64,000 nt of DNA from Phoronis australis (taxonomy: Eukaryota; Phoronida; Phoronidae): positions 34,423 to 98,422 of the forward strand of contig NMRA01000595.1 of NCBI GenBank assembly GCA_002633005.1, written 5' to 3'. The translations under genes and the position numbers were made by a program. Positions 22,976-34,482 of this stretch are shown in pieces. How positions within the stretch are numbered: the stretch's first letter is position 1; the number at the start of each line of letters is the position of its first letter. Below the pieces are notes generated by a model. It saw only the letters and a list, made by a program, of their open reading frames with translations, had not been told where the DNA came from and ran no database searches.

Positions 22976-25816
22976 TAGTGGTCAGAGCATGTGATGGACA
23001 GGCAAGGCTCCACCCTCTTTATCTATATTTGGGCAAAAGCCGGGGTCATAGGTTTTGTCGACGTTTGCTAGCATAAGACATTCCAGGGCTCAAAGCCTTA
23101 TCTTTGTATTCGAAACTCGACTTGAAAATTGGCATATCAAGTGACAGGCTTCGAGTAAATTTTTGAATTGGTGCTCCAGTAACTTGGCATGATTTTTATG
23201 TTTCGAGTCTTGAGTCAGAGTAAGGTGCAAGTTTGGAAATTAGACCTGGGTCCCTGGAGAATGTCGAGAAGACTGACCGTCACAAGGCATTGGACTTGGC
23301 AAGTGCCCTGAGAAGACTGAATGTCACACAACATTGGACTCATTGAGTCCGTTGCCAAAGTTAGTGTATTATGTAAGAACTGACTGCACTGCTGAGGTCT
23401 GAGCTCATGAAATTGCCCAACAGGTGTCACCACATGTGTTAGCCAGCAAGCTTGTTGTGCATAACAGAATGTGAAAATAAAGGTTAAATTTTCAGTGGAA
23501 AAATGCTTTCTGCCAAGGCTGCACCTTTATGTGCTGAAAGCAGTGCATTTATGGTGGTTCCCTGTCCAGACCCTAGATGGAGTTGCTGCTACTCGATCGC
23601 AGATGTGTTGCAACTTCAGTAATTAATGCCAGGCACAGGGTAAAATGGTGTTCTGCTTGCCGTGGTCAGATGCATTGTCTTCTGTCTGTTAGAGGACTTG
23701 TGTGAACGGGCAATCAAGTTGTACAGTAATTCGCTGAGAGACTGCTTATTGTGCAAATCATTCCGTACCGGTCTATAATGATTACTGTTTGTTAACTTAT
23801 TTATATGTTAATAGTTGTTAAATATTGCAGGTAATGGTTGTTAATATATTAATTAATATCCACATTCCAGACAAACAGCTGTAGTAACTGTACTTTTGTA
23901 TTTTACAAAATCATTCCAATTACAGTTTTTGTGCATGTTGTATTTAGTCCTATAACATAATGTTCTGTGAACGTATTTGTTGTTAATTGGCCAGTTTTGT
24001 CCGTGTGTGGTCTCGTTTGGAATATAACCTTAACTCTATCTATGGTTGACTAAGTGCGGTTCGTGAAGATTGGGACCGAAGGTCAAATTTCCTGAGGAAT
24101 GAAAATGGAGTGACTGAAACTTCATGACCCATATAATGACCTCTATCTCAATCCGAGGACGAGAAGCCAGTGATTTTTGAAAATGACTTGTCTAAAATGT
24201 GAACACTTGCATTTTATTTTTTTCTGTCTTATAACTACAGTCTTCTAACAAAAACTAAATTTTACATATAGTAGTACCCCCCGTTTGATAATAGGTCATG
24301 TTTGTAAAACTTAACATTCCTTTTTGGCCTTTTTGGACCATGCAGACCCTTGTTAACATTTAGGAAATAAATTACTAGGATGTTGGTGAGTGTTGTTTGT
24401 TGGATGAAATTAATGTATGCATAATTGACAATTACGAGTTGCTCTCGACACAAGATATGATAGCTATATTATTTTGTTTGTGAAACATTTTCCCATTTTG
24501 TCACTTACATATTAAACTATTTGTTGTATTTGAAATTTTGCACTAATATTTGTCTATTGTATCTATGTATTTAAACATTTATTCTTAAATCAAATTTGCT
24601 CAATTGTACAATTTTTGATCCTGTAGTACTTGCTAATATGGAAAAGGATTTTTTGTTGAAAATTGTCAGTGTAAAATTGTCTGAATATTTGCTCGACAAT
24701 TGTTGACCAATTCTCAACAAAATTTTCTGCTTTTCCATGCAACCAACTGCTGCACACAAACTGGAGGCAATCCTAGGCTGTTTTCATTGTCATGGCAAGT
24801 ATTTCAGAAGGAAGTTGTTAAAACTCTAAACATTCACAAATACAGACAATACATCTGTAAAACTGTTCACCATTTCTGTTTAAAAACCAAGTTTAGTTAG
24901 GATATTTTTTGCCAATCTACGGCCTTGCCCTTGAATGAAAAGAGCTATGCTTACTTGTGTCAATCACGTTTTCACATATCTGAAGTATTTCATTATTTCT
25001 TAATGTCTTTTAGACAGTCTGTGTGATAGGAAATCAGATGATCAGCTGTGTTTACAAAATAATGTTTATTTGGTTGTACTTAAAGATATTTTCGTTTCTC
25101 TTGCCCTATCCTTTGAGCTGAATAGGTTGGCCCGTAGAATATTAGTTAACGCAGTTGGGGGCCATTCATTTTTGTTACAAAATTGAAAACATTCTTTTGT
25201 CAGACAGTAAATGAAATATTTCGAGTCTTATGGTCAGTCGTAAGAGGGTAACAATTTTAATTTACCTTGATTTGTGTGAAATTAACCGTCAGCTCGGTAT
25301 AACTATCTACAATTTACATCCACTTGGCCAAGAGGGAAAGCCTATAAGGACAAAAGGCGTCGTTGCTTTTCAAAGTTTATGTATATTTTTGTATAGTTTA
25401 TAATTATATAATAAAACACTTAATGGATTCGTTGTTTTTAAGTAAAGCTCAGAAAAAAGGCTACAGCAAAATGCATTAACAGGTGGTGGAAACGATCCTT
25501 GCTGTACATGGTACCGTAAAAACCCTGAATCCCAACCACACTTGTGCACTTACAACAGACCACTTTTTCGTCCAATAGATCACATAGATACAATATCATG
25601 CAATTGTTCGATACATGTAAGAGTACCCAAGTGAGGTTAGTACTGTGAATGGTAAGTTTTTTCTGGTGCGTGGTGAGAGTTCGTGACCGTGGTAAATTTT
25701 ATTTCCACCACCTGATTTGCATTAAATACATGTACCATTGCAGAAAATCTCATTACACAGGCATAAAAATACACATTAATGTCAAGGACATGCTGCCATG
25801 TTCAGGTCTTCAAGGC
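22976..25816. other. Whirlin 3' UTR and intergenic DNA
   Basis: No coding region recognised. AATAAA-type hexamers occur (for example near 23475 and 24365), so the whirlin transcript probably ends here, but the exact site cannot be fixed. Confidence 0.5.
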
Positions 25817-26749
25817 AAAGTACCAAGTTCGTAAAACTTTGAATAAGATCAGGAAGTGCATTTTTTTCTTTTCCATCTATTTTGAATGAGCTCTGACAAC
25901 TTTTCCACAATAGACCTTAAATTTGAACAAGTTTCGAGCTCATTTAAAGGAGAATGCCACCCGATTTAATTAGTATTTTTTACCGTCTTAATCAGTCTAT
26001 ATATCCATATCGCTCGCATACAGTTGACCTTACCTTGCCGAGAGGTGTCGCGATAACCTGTGAGTAAGGTGAGAAACGACACGTCAGTGGTTCATTTGCA
26101 GAGTGAATGCCGCTATGTTGCGGTGCATCGTTACCGCTTGTCCGAACTATGCAGCTGCGAGGAAAGCGGGTAATATGTTGTTTTTTTTTGACTTCCTCGA
26201 TTCAGAAATGCTAGGAAGTGGCTTGCGGTAGTGAAGAATGAAAAGTACGCTGTTAATAGCAAGTATGAGGCTGTGAAACATCTCCGTGTCTGTGGCCGGC
26301 AGTCATCAACAGAGTCTGACAAATGCTGGCTTACCAAAGAGCTATCCATACGTTGCCTGTGCTTGTTCACGGCACCTCTCTAGTATATCTTGATCACTGT
26401 ATTCTGATTCGAACTGATAGCCTGTGAAACTTAACGATCCACCAGCGAAGTCTTCGTCTGATGAGCTCTTGTCTAAGTCGAGATTACGAGTTCTCATGTT
26501 GCTGTTTATTATTCTGCATTGTTTCAAAATGAATTATTCTCACCCTAACCAATGCTTATATAAAACTGAAACAAAGTCTGTCTCATTAGATACAATTTGT
26601 AATGCCTTTGGAGTATTCGTGAGTGCAAATGTTTTGAGAAGCCAGCAATGAATAAACCACTGCGTTACCCGGCCGGCTTTAGAAGGTATTTGACTGGGAA
26701 CCGAGGCCGTGTGAGCGCATGCTAATACAGTGTTTGCAGACAGAAAGCT
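25817..26749 (+). repeat. Tandem duplication 2, arm A
   Basis: 933 bp recurring at 27138-28082 with scattered differences. It includes the left end of the TTAA-flanked transposon. After 26749 the arms diverge. The A arm runs into sequence starting TTGTGAAATAATAAGGGCTG, which has no counterpart after arm B. Confidence 0.9.
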
Positions 26750-27137
26750 GTTGTGAAATAATAAGGGCTGTTCCAGTAAAATCTGTATGGGAGGGGGGGA
26801 AGGCACCTTTTTTTCGCACCCACCACCCATATTTTTCATTTATTTCTTCAGCCTACCACCCGTAATTTTTTATAAGTTTGAAATGCAACCACCCGTAATT
26901 TTTTTTTTGTTCTTGTGGTTGACTACACAGGCGCTTGAGTTTATCTGTTGCTCCATCACCACTAACGTCATTCATTACTAAGAAAACATATGTTTCATAT
27001 ATATGGTTATTAGCCATCGAGAAATTCGAGCACCTGTGGTTAAATGGTTTTATGGGCATGCCGATGAGGAGATCGGAGGGAGTGAAAAAGTCGGAGCTCT
27101 TTGCAAGTTGCATTTTTGTTTCAGTTTTTGATTCTNT

Positions 27138-28082
27138 AAAGTACAAAGTTCGTAAAACTTTGAATAAGATCAGGAAGTGCATTTTTTTTCTTTTCCATCT
27201 ATTTTGAATGAGCTTTGACAACTTTTCCACAATAGACCTTAAATTTGAACTAGTTTCAAGCTCATTTAAAGGAGAATGCCACCCGATTTAATTAATCTTT
27301 TTTACCATCTTAATCGGTCTATATATCCACATCGCCTCGCATACAGTCGACCTTACCTTGCCGAGAGGTGTCGCGTTAACCTGTGAGTAAGGTGAGAAAC
27401 GACACGATGTCAGTGGTTCATTTGCAGAGTGAATGCCGCTATGTTGTGGTGCATCCGTTCCCGCTTGTCCGAACTATGCAGCTGCGAGGAAAGCGGGTAA
27501 TATATTGTTTTTTTTTCGACTTCCTCGAGAGTCAGAAATGCTAGGAAGTGGCTCGCGGTAGTGAAGAATGAAAAGTACGCTGTTGATAGCAAGTATGAGG
27601 CTGTGAAACATCTCCGTGTCTGTGGCCGTCAGTCGTCGACAGAGTCTGACAAATGCCGGCTTACCAAAGAGCTATCCATACATCGTTGCCTGTGCATGTT
27701 CACGGCACCTCTCTAGTATTTCTTGATCACTGTATTCTGATTCGAACTGATAGCCTGTGAAACTTAACGATCCACCTGTGAAGTCTTCATCGGATGAGCT
27801 CTTGTCTAAGATGGGATTACGAGTTCCCATGTTGCTGTTTATCATTCTGCGTTGTTTCAAAATGAATTATTCTCACCCTAACCAATGCTTATATAAAACT
27901 GAAACAAAGTCTGTCTCAATAGATACAATTTGTAATGCCTTTGGAGTATTCGTGAGTGCAAATGTTTTGAGAAGCCAGCAATGAATAAACCACTGCGTTA
28001 CCCAGCCGGCTTTAGAAGGTATTTGACTGGGAACCGAGGCCGTGTGAGCGCATGCTAATACAGTGTTTGCAGACAGAAAGCT
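27138..28082 (+). repeat. Tandem duplication 2, arm B
   Basis: Second copy of 25817-26749. It begins immediately after the ambiguous base at 27136. The pattern matches duplication 1 and duplication 3 and suggests an unmerged haplotype junction. Confidence 0.9.
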
Positions 28083-28868
28083 CTCTCTATTTTGTATGCT
28101 ATGATCACATGTTAATGGAACCTTTATTTAGATATACAATTACATTATTCATATTGTTACTGTACAACTTTTGCCCTGATGATTCTGTAAAAGGGCAACT
28201 TAACTTCGCGACCCCAGACAAGTAAGTACATTTGCAGTTTCATGGCTAATAATTAGTGCACATTATTTCTTTGGCTCACTAGTATGGTCTTTTCGTGACT
28301 GGAGGTTTAGTTTCCAACTTATGTTCGTGATATCCAGTCCTGGTGGCCGCGACGGGCCTGATCGGGCTCCGAGGCACTGGGTGGGATAACAAGCGTTTTG
28401 TGTGTTTAGAACTGAAAACATCGCAAGTCTAAAAGTACAACACACAGCAATCTTTCATGTCTGTATTTCACGGAAGAATGATTAGAATTTATCACCAAAC
28501 AGACCCAAACTCCCGCGATCAACCATGGTAAATTGGCCTACCGAATCTAGGAGTCTACATTCTTGACCGAACTCTGTAGGCTACCGTACGTTTAAATACC
28601 TATAAATCCATAACAGTGAACTAAAAACATGTTTGTTCAAGAACTCGATATATTTGTAAGGGTTTTACAATGAAATTTGATGGTTTATTGGGGGTAAAAC
28701 GATGCATTCATGCGATAAGTGAGAACAGTAAGCGTGTTGTGAATGGCTGAACAGACTGTGTTCGAACCGTCATTGGTTAATTTCAACACATCTGTCTGCT
28801 GACAGGTGGAACTACTCGATCCAAATTGATAAAAAATATGTTGTTTTTTGGGTGGCATTCTCCTTTAA
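27266..28868 (+). mobile_element. Kolobok-like DNA transposon with TTAA target-site duplication
   Basis: A 1595-bp element (27270-28864) bounded by perfect 15-bp inverted ends AGGAGAATGCCACCC and GGGTGGCATTCTCCT. It is flanked on both sides by TTAA (27266-27269 and 28865-28868). TTAA duplications are typical of the piggyBac and Kolobok superfamilies. The ends do not look like piggyBac (CCC start), so Kolobok-like is my preferred reading. Internally, a broken plus-strand reading near 27430-27640 is THAP-like: basic segment with ARKWLAVVKN, then KHLRVCG. On the minus strand 27672-27860 is an acidic frame (SSSDEDF, YQFESEYSDQEIL). The left end also occurs in the other arm (TTAA at 25944). No intact transposase is present. 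Confidence 0.75.
27672..27860 (-). pseudogene. Acidic ORF remnant inside the TTAA element
   Basis: A 62-residue frame with MKQRRMINSN at its start, then DKSSSDEDF, a YQFESEYSDQEILERC segment and a stop. The frame is conserved in the other arm at 26342-26527 despite amino-acid differences. The YQFE-acidic pattern resembles the start of P2X7-like cysteine domain proteins found in invertebrate repeats, but the Cys-rich part is absent. It is probably a relic of element-encoded sequence, and the identification is weak. Confidence 0.35.
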
Positions 28869-29028
28869 CTACCAAGTGCGTAAATCATCGGCAAAACGAC
28901 GTAACTGCCCCACGCTACTTGCAGAGGGTTATGGGGAGGTCACCCATGTGCCAGCCAACCCAAGAGGTGGCAGCACAGACGAGGATCTTCGAAGCTGAGT
29001 GCCTAAGTATTACTTAAAAGAAAATCCC
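28869..29028 (-). other. TSEN15: 3' UTR region of TSEN15
   Basis: Short stretch between the transposon end and the TSEN15 stop codon, with no polyadenylation hexamer on the minus strand. The first AATAAA on that strand is at 28684-28689, inside the TTAA element. The transposon may therefore supply the TSEN15 poly(A) signal. Confidence 0.4.
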
Positions 29029-32000
29029 TCAGGTGATGTCGGTTTGCTGTTTACGTCTGAATATCCTGTCCTTAAGCTGTTCTCTCAGGTGCCTTTTCCG
29101 TTGGAATTTCTTCTCTTTTTTGCGCTTTTTCTCGTCCACTTCTGCCTGTGTGTCAGGTGGCCGAAGACCTTCTGTGACTTTGTAGTAGGCCATAGTTGAG
29201 TCACTGTCCACCAGAGGTAGCACCAACCTTGAGAAAAAATGTCTGCTATTTTACTGCTACTAAAAAACTGAAACAGAAATCGTCTTTAAGGGAAAAGCTG
29301 AATCTCTCTTTTCCAAAAATATCTCAACAGCACGAAAGACGATAAAAAATCTTCTTTGCCAAAAATTGACAAAATTTTTTAGTGGACTTTTTGATTACTC
29401 AATGTGACTTGAAATTCCCTTAACGGTTTTCAAAGTAATCATTTTTCTTCTTGTAAATTAGACAAGTGTAGTTGAAGTTATAGTTGGTTAGAAGGAAAAC
29501 TGGCAACCTAGAATTAAAGAAATCTTATTTTGCAGTGCTAGATTTGGTGACCTGAACCTCGTCAATGCGACTTCAGATTGCATTGGGAAAAATCCCAAGT
29601 CGTACCAAATCCAGACAATAATTCATCCGAATTGCAGTCCAAAATTTGCGGTGACTTCCAAAATTTAAATTAATAAAAGTTCTCCTAGATTCAATACCTT
29701 TGATTCACAAATGTTCTGTTTATTTCATGAAATCAGTGCATTTGCCACTTTCAGCAGTCACGTAGCAAAAATGTGCTTAATTTATAAGGGAAGCAAATAA
29801 ATGGAAGTCGAAACTGTCCGGCAAAAATCGGACAAGGTCGGACCGTAAAACAAGCACCTCCAGTGTATACAATCGTCTGCAGAATGAGGAATGGAACAAG
29901 AGATTGAATTTTTGTGAGTGGAAAGGAACAAGTATGATTAACTTTTTTATTAAGCTGATAAGGGCACAATGCCTTTTGTTTCTTTTTCCGGGCATCGATT
30001 TCAGACCTCAGTTTTCATTTGGCAACCTGGAATGTTCACTAAGTTGCATTTGGCGAATTGGCGTTAACCTAAGCTTTGAGCAATATAATGCTGATTAAAT
30101 ACTAAAAGGACCATCAGCCTAGCTCCTTACCCTGTTTCTGATTTACTGGACTTTAGCACTGAATGAAGTCTCTCTGCACTGATAGGATCATCTATGGACA
30201 CTGGTAGCGCTACCTGGTGATCGCCTGTCTTGGAAGAGCGACCACTAACAGTGACCTTGTTTGTCTGAGGATGGACACTGACTGACCACCAGCACTTGTC
30301 TAAAAAAACAAGAAACAATCAACAGCTATGATTAAAAACAGATTTCAATGTCCACAGGTTGAGCTAATAGTTAACTGAGTGAAAATCCAAGTTTCAGAAA
30401 TTAATGAAAATCTTACGAGTTTGAGAAATTAAAGGCCAATTATTACAAGTTTAAAATTTTATTTGTTCACAATTAATGTCTTTTGCTCTGGCGAGCTGCA
30501 GTGTCAGAATTTCTATATATGGACAACTTGAATACATGTTTTGATGAAACGTTGGCATGTATCTGAAGTGTACTATCATTATCAAAGGCTAGGCAAACTG
30601 ACTGCGTACCTCAATTGTACACGCCAAATGACCTGGTGGCATATTTGCTACTTTTTCACCAATGACCACATTTCTTCAAATAAATCCTTTTTTAAATATT
30701 AATTAAAAATTTTATTTATTAACTTAAAGACCATATTCTTATAATCCTTGGTGATTACAGAAATGAAATAAACATTAAAAACTAATGCCAAGACATTTGT
30801 GACCTTGTTTTTTCAAAAGAAGTACGGAGATTCCTGTAACTTCGACAAATGCAGAATTTTTTATACGCAACCAACAATTTACAAACTCTGTTTATGCATT
30901 CTCTTATTACTACAAACGCACATCCGGGATTTTCTTTTAAGCCCGAGACCTAGGTTGTCAAAATGAATGGTGAGGTACTCATTGTATACTGTTGACCAAA
31001 AGGTAAATGTGAAGTGTTTACCTAAACTGAGTATTCATACATACCATTAGCCAAGTCCATGTACGTCAACATGGCTGTTCTAAGTTCATCTTTGTCAACG
31101 CCTTCAGAGATGAGAGCCTGAAACTGATTGAAATTTGGAAAATAACAAAAGGAAAGGATGCTAGTTTTTAAAATTATGAATTCATACATATAGTACCACG
31201 ATCACTCATATGACCTTGAATAGAATAGGCCTCTAATGTACTACACTTGTGACAAGCACACGTGCCATTTTGATTCTAAATTTGTGGTGTTATCTTTTGG
31301 GAGATGATGATAGCTTTGCCAATTAAAGCAAATTTTGCTCAGCAATTCTGTTAGCTGGTATTAAAATACTAAAGACTTGTAATGAAGTTAAGCCAGTTTC
31401 AATAATTTGTTGTGACATGTACACAACCTTGTGGATGCAGAACAGTTGATGGAAGAATCAGAGGAAAATTGGCCAATAGGTGGTGCTCCATTTCATGATG
31501 CTGAAAGCCGACACATAAGATTGCTCCATAAATTTAGCAACAAAATAACACTACAACGGCAATCTTTTCAGTACCCCGGTAACTAATTTAGTATACTGAA
31601 GGAGGAGAGCTATTCTTCATGACATGAATTTTATTCCAGGTTCTACTTTGCTACTTTTTACCCATTGGTGCGAAGCTGTATCCTAGAATGGCAATTACCA
31701 CTCCTGTGCCGTAGACGCTGCAGGGATACACAGGCGATAGCATAGCCTCATGAAAAGTTCCTCATTGCTAATATAGAGTGAAAAACAACTAATGAAACAT
31801 GGATGTACGCAGTGAGTTATACTTCACTTTCCACAAATCTGTAGACAATTTAGTCACCATATTTTAACAATCATCCATGAACTAAAAATCTGTCGAGATT
31901 CACTTGAGCTTTCCTAGTCACTTTCAATTTTGAGGAAATAACGCGAAATCATGCTGGTTCACAAACAAAAGTCTAAATCTTACTAATTGCATCAGGTATA

Positions 32001-32562
32001 CCTTCCAATGCTTTTGCATATGTCAGCCGCTTTCTCACGTGCAACACTCAAGTCTCGCCCTTTGCAAAAAGCTGTAGGCCTACTATTAGCTTTTCATCAA
32101 GGCTGTATTTGAATGAATTTGACAACAAGATTCCACCGGTTATTCCAAGTTCGCGCATACGCGATCCTGACCCGAGTCCAATGAGAAACTCGGCAAGGGA
32201 AGCTCGAGTGTACATCTCTATAGATTTTCATCGATATGTTCGAATAATTTTGACTAAATCGTCTTCAGAGTTATGGTATGTGTTCAATGCGTATATATGC
32301 TGGTGTCATTCGATTTTATTCGCTACGTTAGGAAATGAGTAACATGGGGACACACGATTGCATTGCCTAGCATGAACTCGGAATCACCCGAACTTCTAAA
32401 TTTCGTTCACAAAAATGAACAAATTGAACTAATGTTTAACATTATGATTGGCGTGGCAAAAGAACGCCTGTCATGCAAAACGACGGAAAGCTGAAAACTT
32501 ACTCTGGGATGATTTTCAAGCCAGTTATCAGCGGCAATTTTTGAAGTTAAGGAGGCTGACAT
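29029..32562 (-). CDS. TSEN15: tRNA-splicing endonuclease subunit Sen15
   Basis: Four exons on the minus strand: 32562-32503, 31117-31045, 30299-30131 and 29227-29029. They join into 501 nt, or 166 residues; human TSEN15 has about 171. Exon 2 starts ALISEGVDKDELRTAMLTY, exon 3 has DKCWWSVSVHP, and exon 4 has DSDSTMAYYKVTEGLRPPD. These line up in order with the human segments QVYVAFLVYLDL, SKSWHEV and ESDSTIVYYKLTDGF. Sen15 is a non-catalytic structural subunit of the nuclear TSEN heterotetramer that removes pre-tRNA introns and pairs with the Sen34 side. All junctions use GT-AG sites and keep the frame. The start could be the ATG at 32601, but 32562 gives a first exon of normal size. The C-terminus has a Lys/Arg-rich tail of about 35 residues not present in the human protein. 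The gene is divergent from the RING gene. Confidence 0.92.
31118..32502 (-). other. TSEN15 intron 1 with a dispersed repeat
   Basis: A 1.4-kb intron. About 31395-31680 is a copy of a dispersed repeat whose other copy is at 38490-38960. Shared landmarks are TTGTGACATGTAC, GATTGAAGAATCA or its close form, TTTCATGA, CTGAAAGCC, GACATTAATTTT/GACATGAATTTT and TTTTTGCCC/TTTTTACCC. Nothing else is recognised. Confidence 0.6.
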
Positions 32563-32877
32563 GTTTAATCTCGCAACAGCTCGCCCAGACTCTCGTACCA
32601 CTAGAAACAGTCAACCAATGAAAACACAGTCTATAAATAGCATTTGCGTCTTCCCCAGAAATAGCAACACGGCAGACGGAGTTGCACAACAACATGAAAT
32701 GTTGACAATCAATGAAACGTGTATTGTGTAGGGCACATAAAACACAAGCTCGGGTAATCGACATTGAGTTCTCTCTCCAACAGCAATAGTATCCACAAGC
32801 GGTGTTTGGCACCTATAAGGACTAAGTTTTGTAGTGTAGAGAGTAATCGGTCAAAGGGGAAAACCCACCAGCCTATC
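32563..32877. promoter_or_regulatory. Putative bidirectional promoter, TSEN15 / RING gene
   Basis: Only 315 bp separate the preferred ATG of TSEN15 (minus strand) from the preferred ATG of the RING gene (plus strand). No TATA box is obvious. The geometry is head-to-head, so a shared promoter is likely. This is inferred from position. Confidence 0.5.
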
Positions 32878-34113
32878 ATGCCGATCGTTGGTCATGCAAG
32901 CGCTGCCGAGACAGCTGACTATGCCGTTGAACATGCTGATGCTAGCAGTTGTCAAGATTTACAAGAAAATGTGCAGGGTGGGCAGATGAACAAAGCAGGT
33001 GTAATGGTTATGAAAAAATCTGTGTGTGAACACTACGCGGAGTTTGAGTGGAAATCAAAAAAGTTCTGTCGTGTTGGACACAAGAATTCGTTGGACTTAG
33101 AAAAACACGCTGCGTTGCCCAAGGAATTACTTGACAATAGAAATCGTGAGGTAAATTTTGAGCGCCAAAGACATCAGCAAGAAGTCGAGTTTATTACTAG
33201 CATGGCCTCGGACGACAGTGACGAAAATAATAATAACAAACCCAGTGGTGACCAGGAAACAAAGAAAAAACGAAAATGGAAGGTCGCACCTCAAGCCTTA
33301 ACCTGTTTTAATCTCTCGCTGTTCCCGCGCCTTCCTCATGCAACAAACGAAAGCGATCTACTCGACCAACATCATTATGAAAATGTCGTTCATGAGGATT
33401 TTGAACACGTTGATCATAAACTTGAAGGAAAGTGTGCCAAAACCTGGCTACGTTCCAAAAATAAGAACAAGAAAGTTAAAGCACATAATCAAGTCAAAGA
33501 TAAGCATGGAAAATCAGTGAAAAATAAAACTCACGGTGAGATCCTTCATGTACATCATAGGGTTTATAAAAAGATCGCCTGCTATATTGAAGAGGACTAT
33601 CGTGCCAGTTTTCCGCACAGGACTTTCAGTGAAGAGAAACGCATGGTTTTGTGTCGAAGCAAAGAAGCCAGGAAAAGACTTAGGATAGAAAATTCAAAAA
33701 ATGCATCCAAGGTTGGATCAACGGGCAACGGAAACGACGATGCACTGATCAATCGGGGCCTAGCGCTGCAATCTTTCAACGCACCTAATGCACTGGGTGA
33801 CGAAGCGTTGGTCAATATGTTGATTAGCATGCAACATAGAGATATTTCCCCAGAAGATTACGAACTTTTACTGCAACTAGATAACAGCGTCCAACCGAAA
33901 ACCGTCAGCCAGTCTCAACTGGAGTCGTTTAGAACGGAATGCGTTGCCGCAGTAACGTCGGCCGAAATCTGTGCAGTGTGCATGGAGCCTTATAAGGAAG
34001 GTGACCTGAGAAAGTGGTTACCATGTAAACATGACTTTCACAAAACTTGTATAGACAGGTGGCTAACGTACTCTTCACATAATTGTCCAGTCGATGGCTT
34101 GCCGATTACGTAA
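32878..34113 (+). CDS. Intronless RING-H2 finger protein, putative E3 ubiquitin ligase
   Basis: Single-exon frame of 411 residues from ATG 32878 (start MPIVGHASAAETADYAVEHA). The frame is open back to 32764 but contains no earlier ATG. The N-terminal two thirds is charged, with basic runs (KKKRKWK, RSKNKNKKVKAHN) and His-rich parts that I do not recognise. From about residue 325 comes RDISPEDYELLLQLDNSV, a segment type that precedes RING domains in several ligases. The RING-H2 follows: CAVCMEPYKEGD, LPCKHDFHKTCIDRWL and NCPVDGLPIT. The ligand order is C-C-C-H-H-C-C-D; the last zinc ligand is Asp, as in RBX1. The role as a ligase follows from the fold and is not proven. Lack of introns among intron-rich neighbours suggests retroposition or a fused exon. 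ZSWIM2-like proteins are a possible relative, at low certainty. Confidence 0.85.
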   Translation: MPIVGHASAAETADYAVEHADASSCQDLQENVQGGQMNKAGVMVMKKSVCEHYAEFEWKSKKFCRVGHKNSLDLEKHAALPKELLDNRNREVNFERQRHQQEVEFITSMASDDSDENNNNKPSGDQETKKKRKWKVAPQALTCFNLSLFPRLPHATNESDLLDQHHYENVVHEDFEHVDHKLEGKCAKTWLRSKNKNKKVKAHNQVKDKHGKSVKNKTHGEILHVHHRVYKKIACYIEEDYRASFPHRTFSEEKRMVLCRSKEARKRLRIENSKNASKVGSTGNGNDDALINRGLALQSFNAPNALGDEALVNMLISMQHRDISPEDYELLLQLDNSVQPKTVSQSQLESFRTECVAAVTSAEICAVCMEPYKEGDLRKWLPCKHDFHKTCIDRWLTYSSHNCPVDGLPIT

Positions 34114-34476
34114 TGTCGCACTAATTGTTATATTTTAATAGCCAGCTGTGGTTTAAACGAGATTATTGTGAGACTTTCCTCATGTTTTGTTCATTGTCAC
34201 CATTATTTGATTCCATGCATTGTCATTTCATTGAAAGTAAACAGCACTCATATACAGTCATACGGCTGAGAAATAAGATTCCACAAGTGTGTGCTCGAGG
34301 CATACGGCCAACGAAGCTGAGATGTAAGTGAACCTACCTCAGTGGTCGTCTATGAGAAAATGTGATACAGATTTGCTCTCAGGATGTACCCGTGTGGTCA
34401 CACCTATATTGTTACTTTGAGAAGTCACAAGCCTGTGTATGCGCCAATGTATTGCAGAAAATGTTGAATGCTTCAG

Positions 34477-34482
34477 AATAAA
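34477..34482 (+). terminator. Polyadenylation signal AATAAA of the RING gene
   Basis: AATAAA about 365 bp after the stop codon, followed by a T-rich stretch (CACTTTGTTATCAG). A second AATAAA before an A-run is at about 34702. Confidence 0.5.

Noticed and set aside
32764-32877. Extended N-terminus of the RING protein from a TTG at 32764
   Set aside because: The frame is open but has no ATG before 32878; a non-ATG start is not supported by anything else seen.
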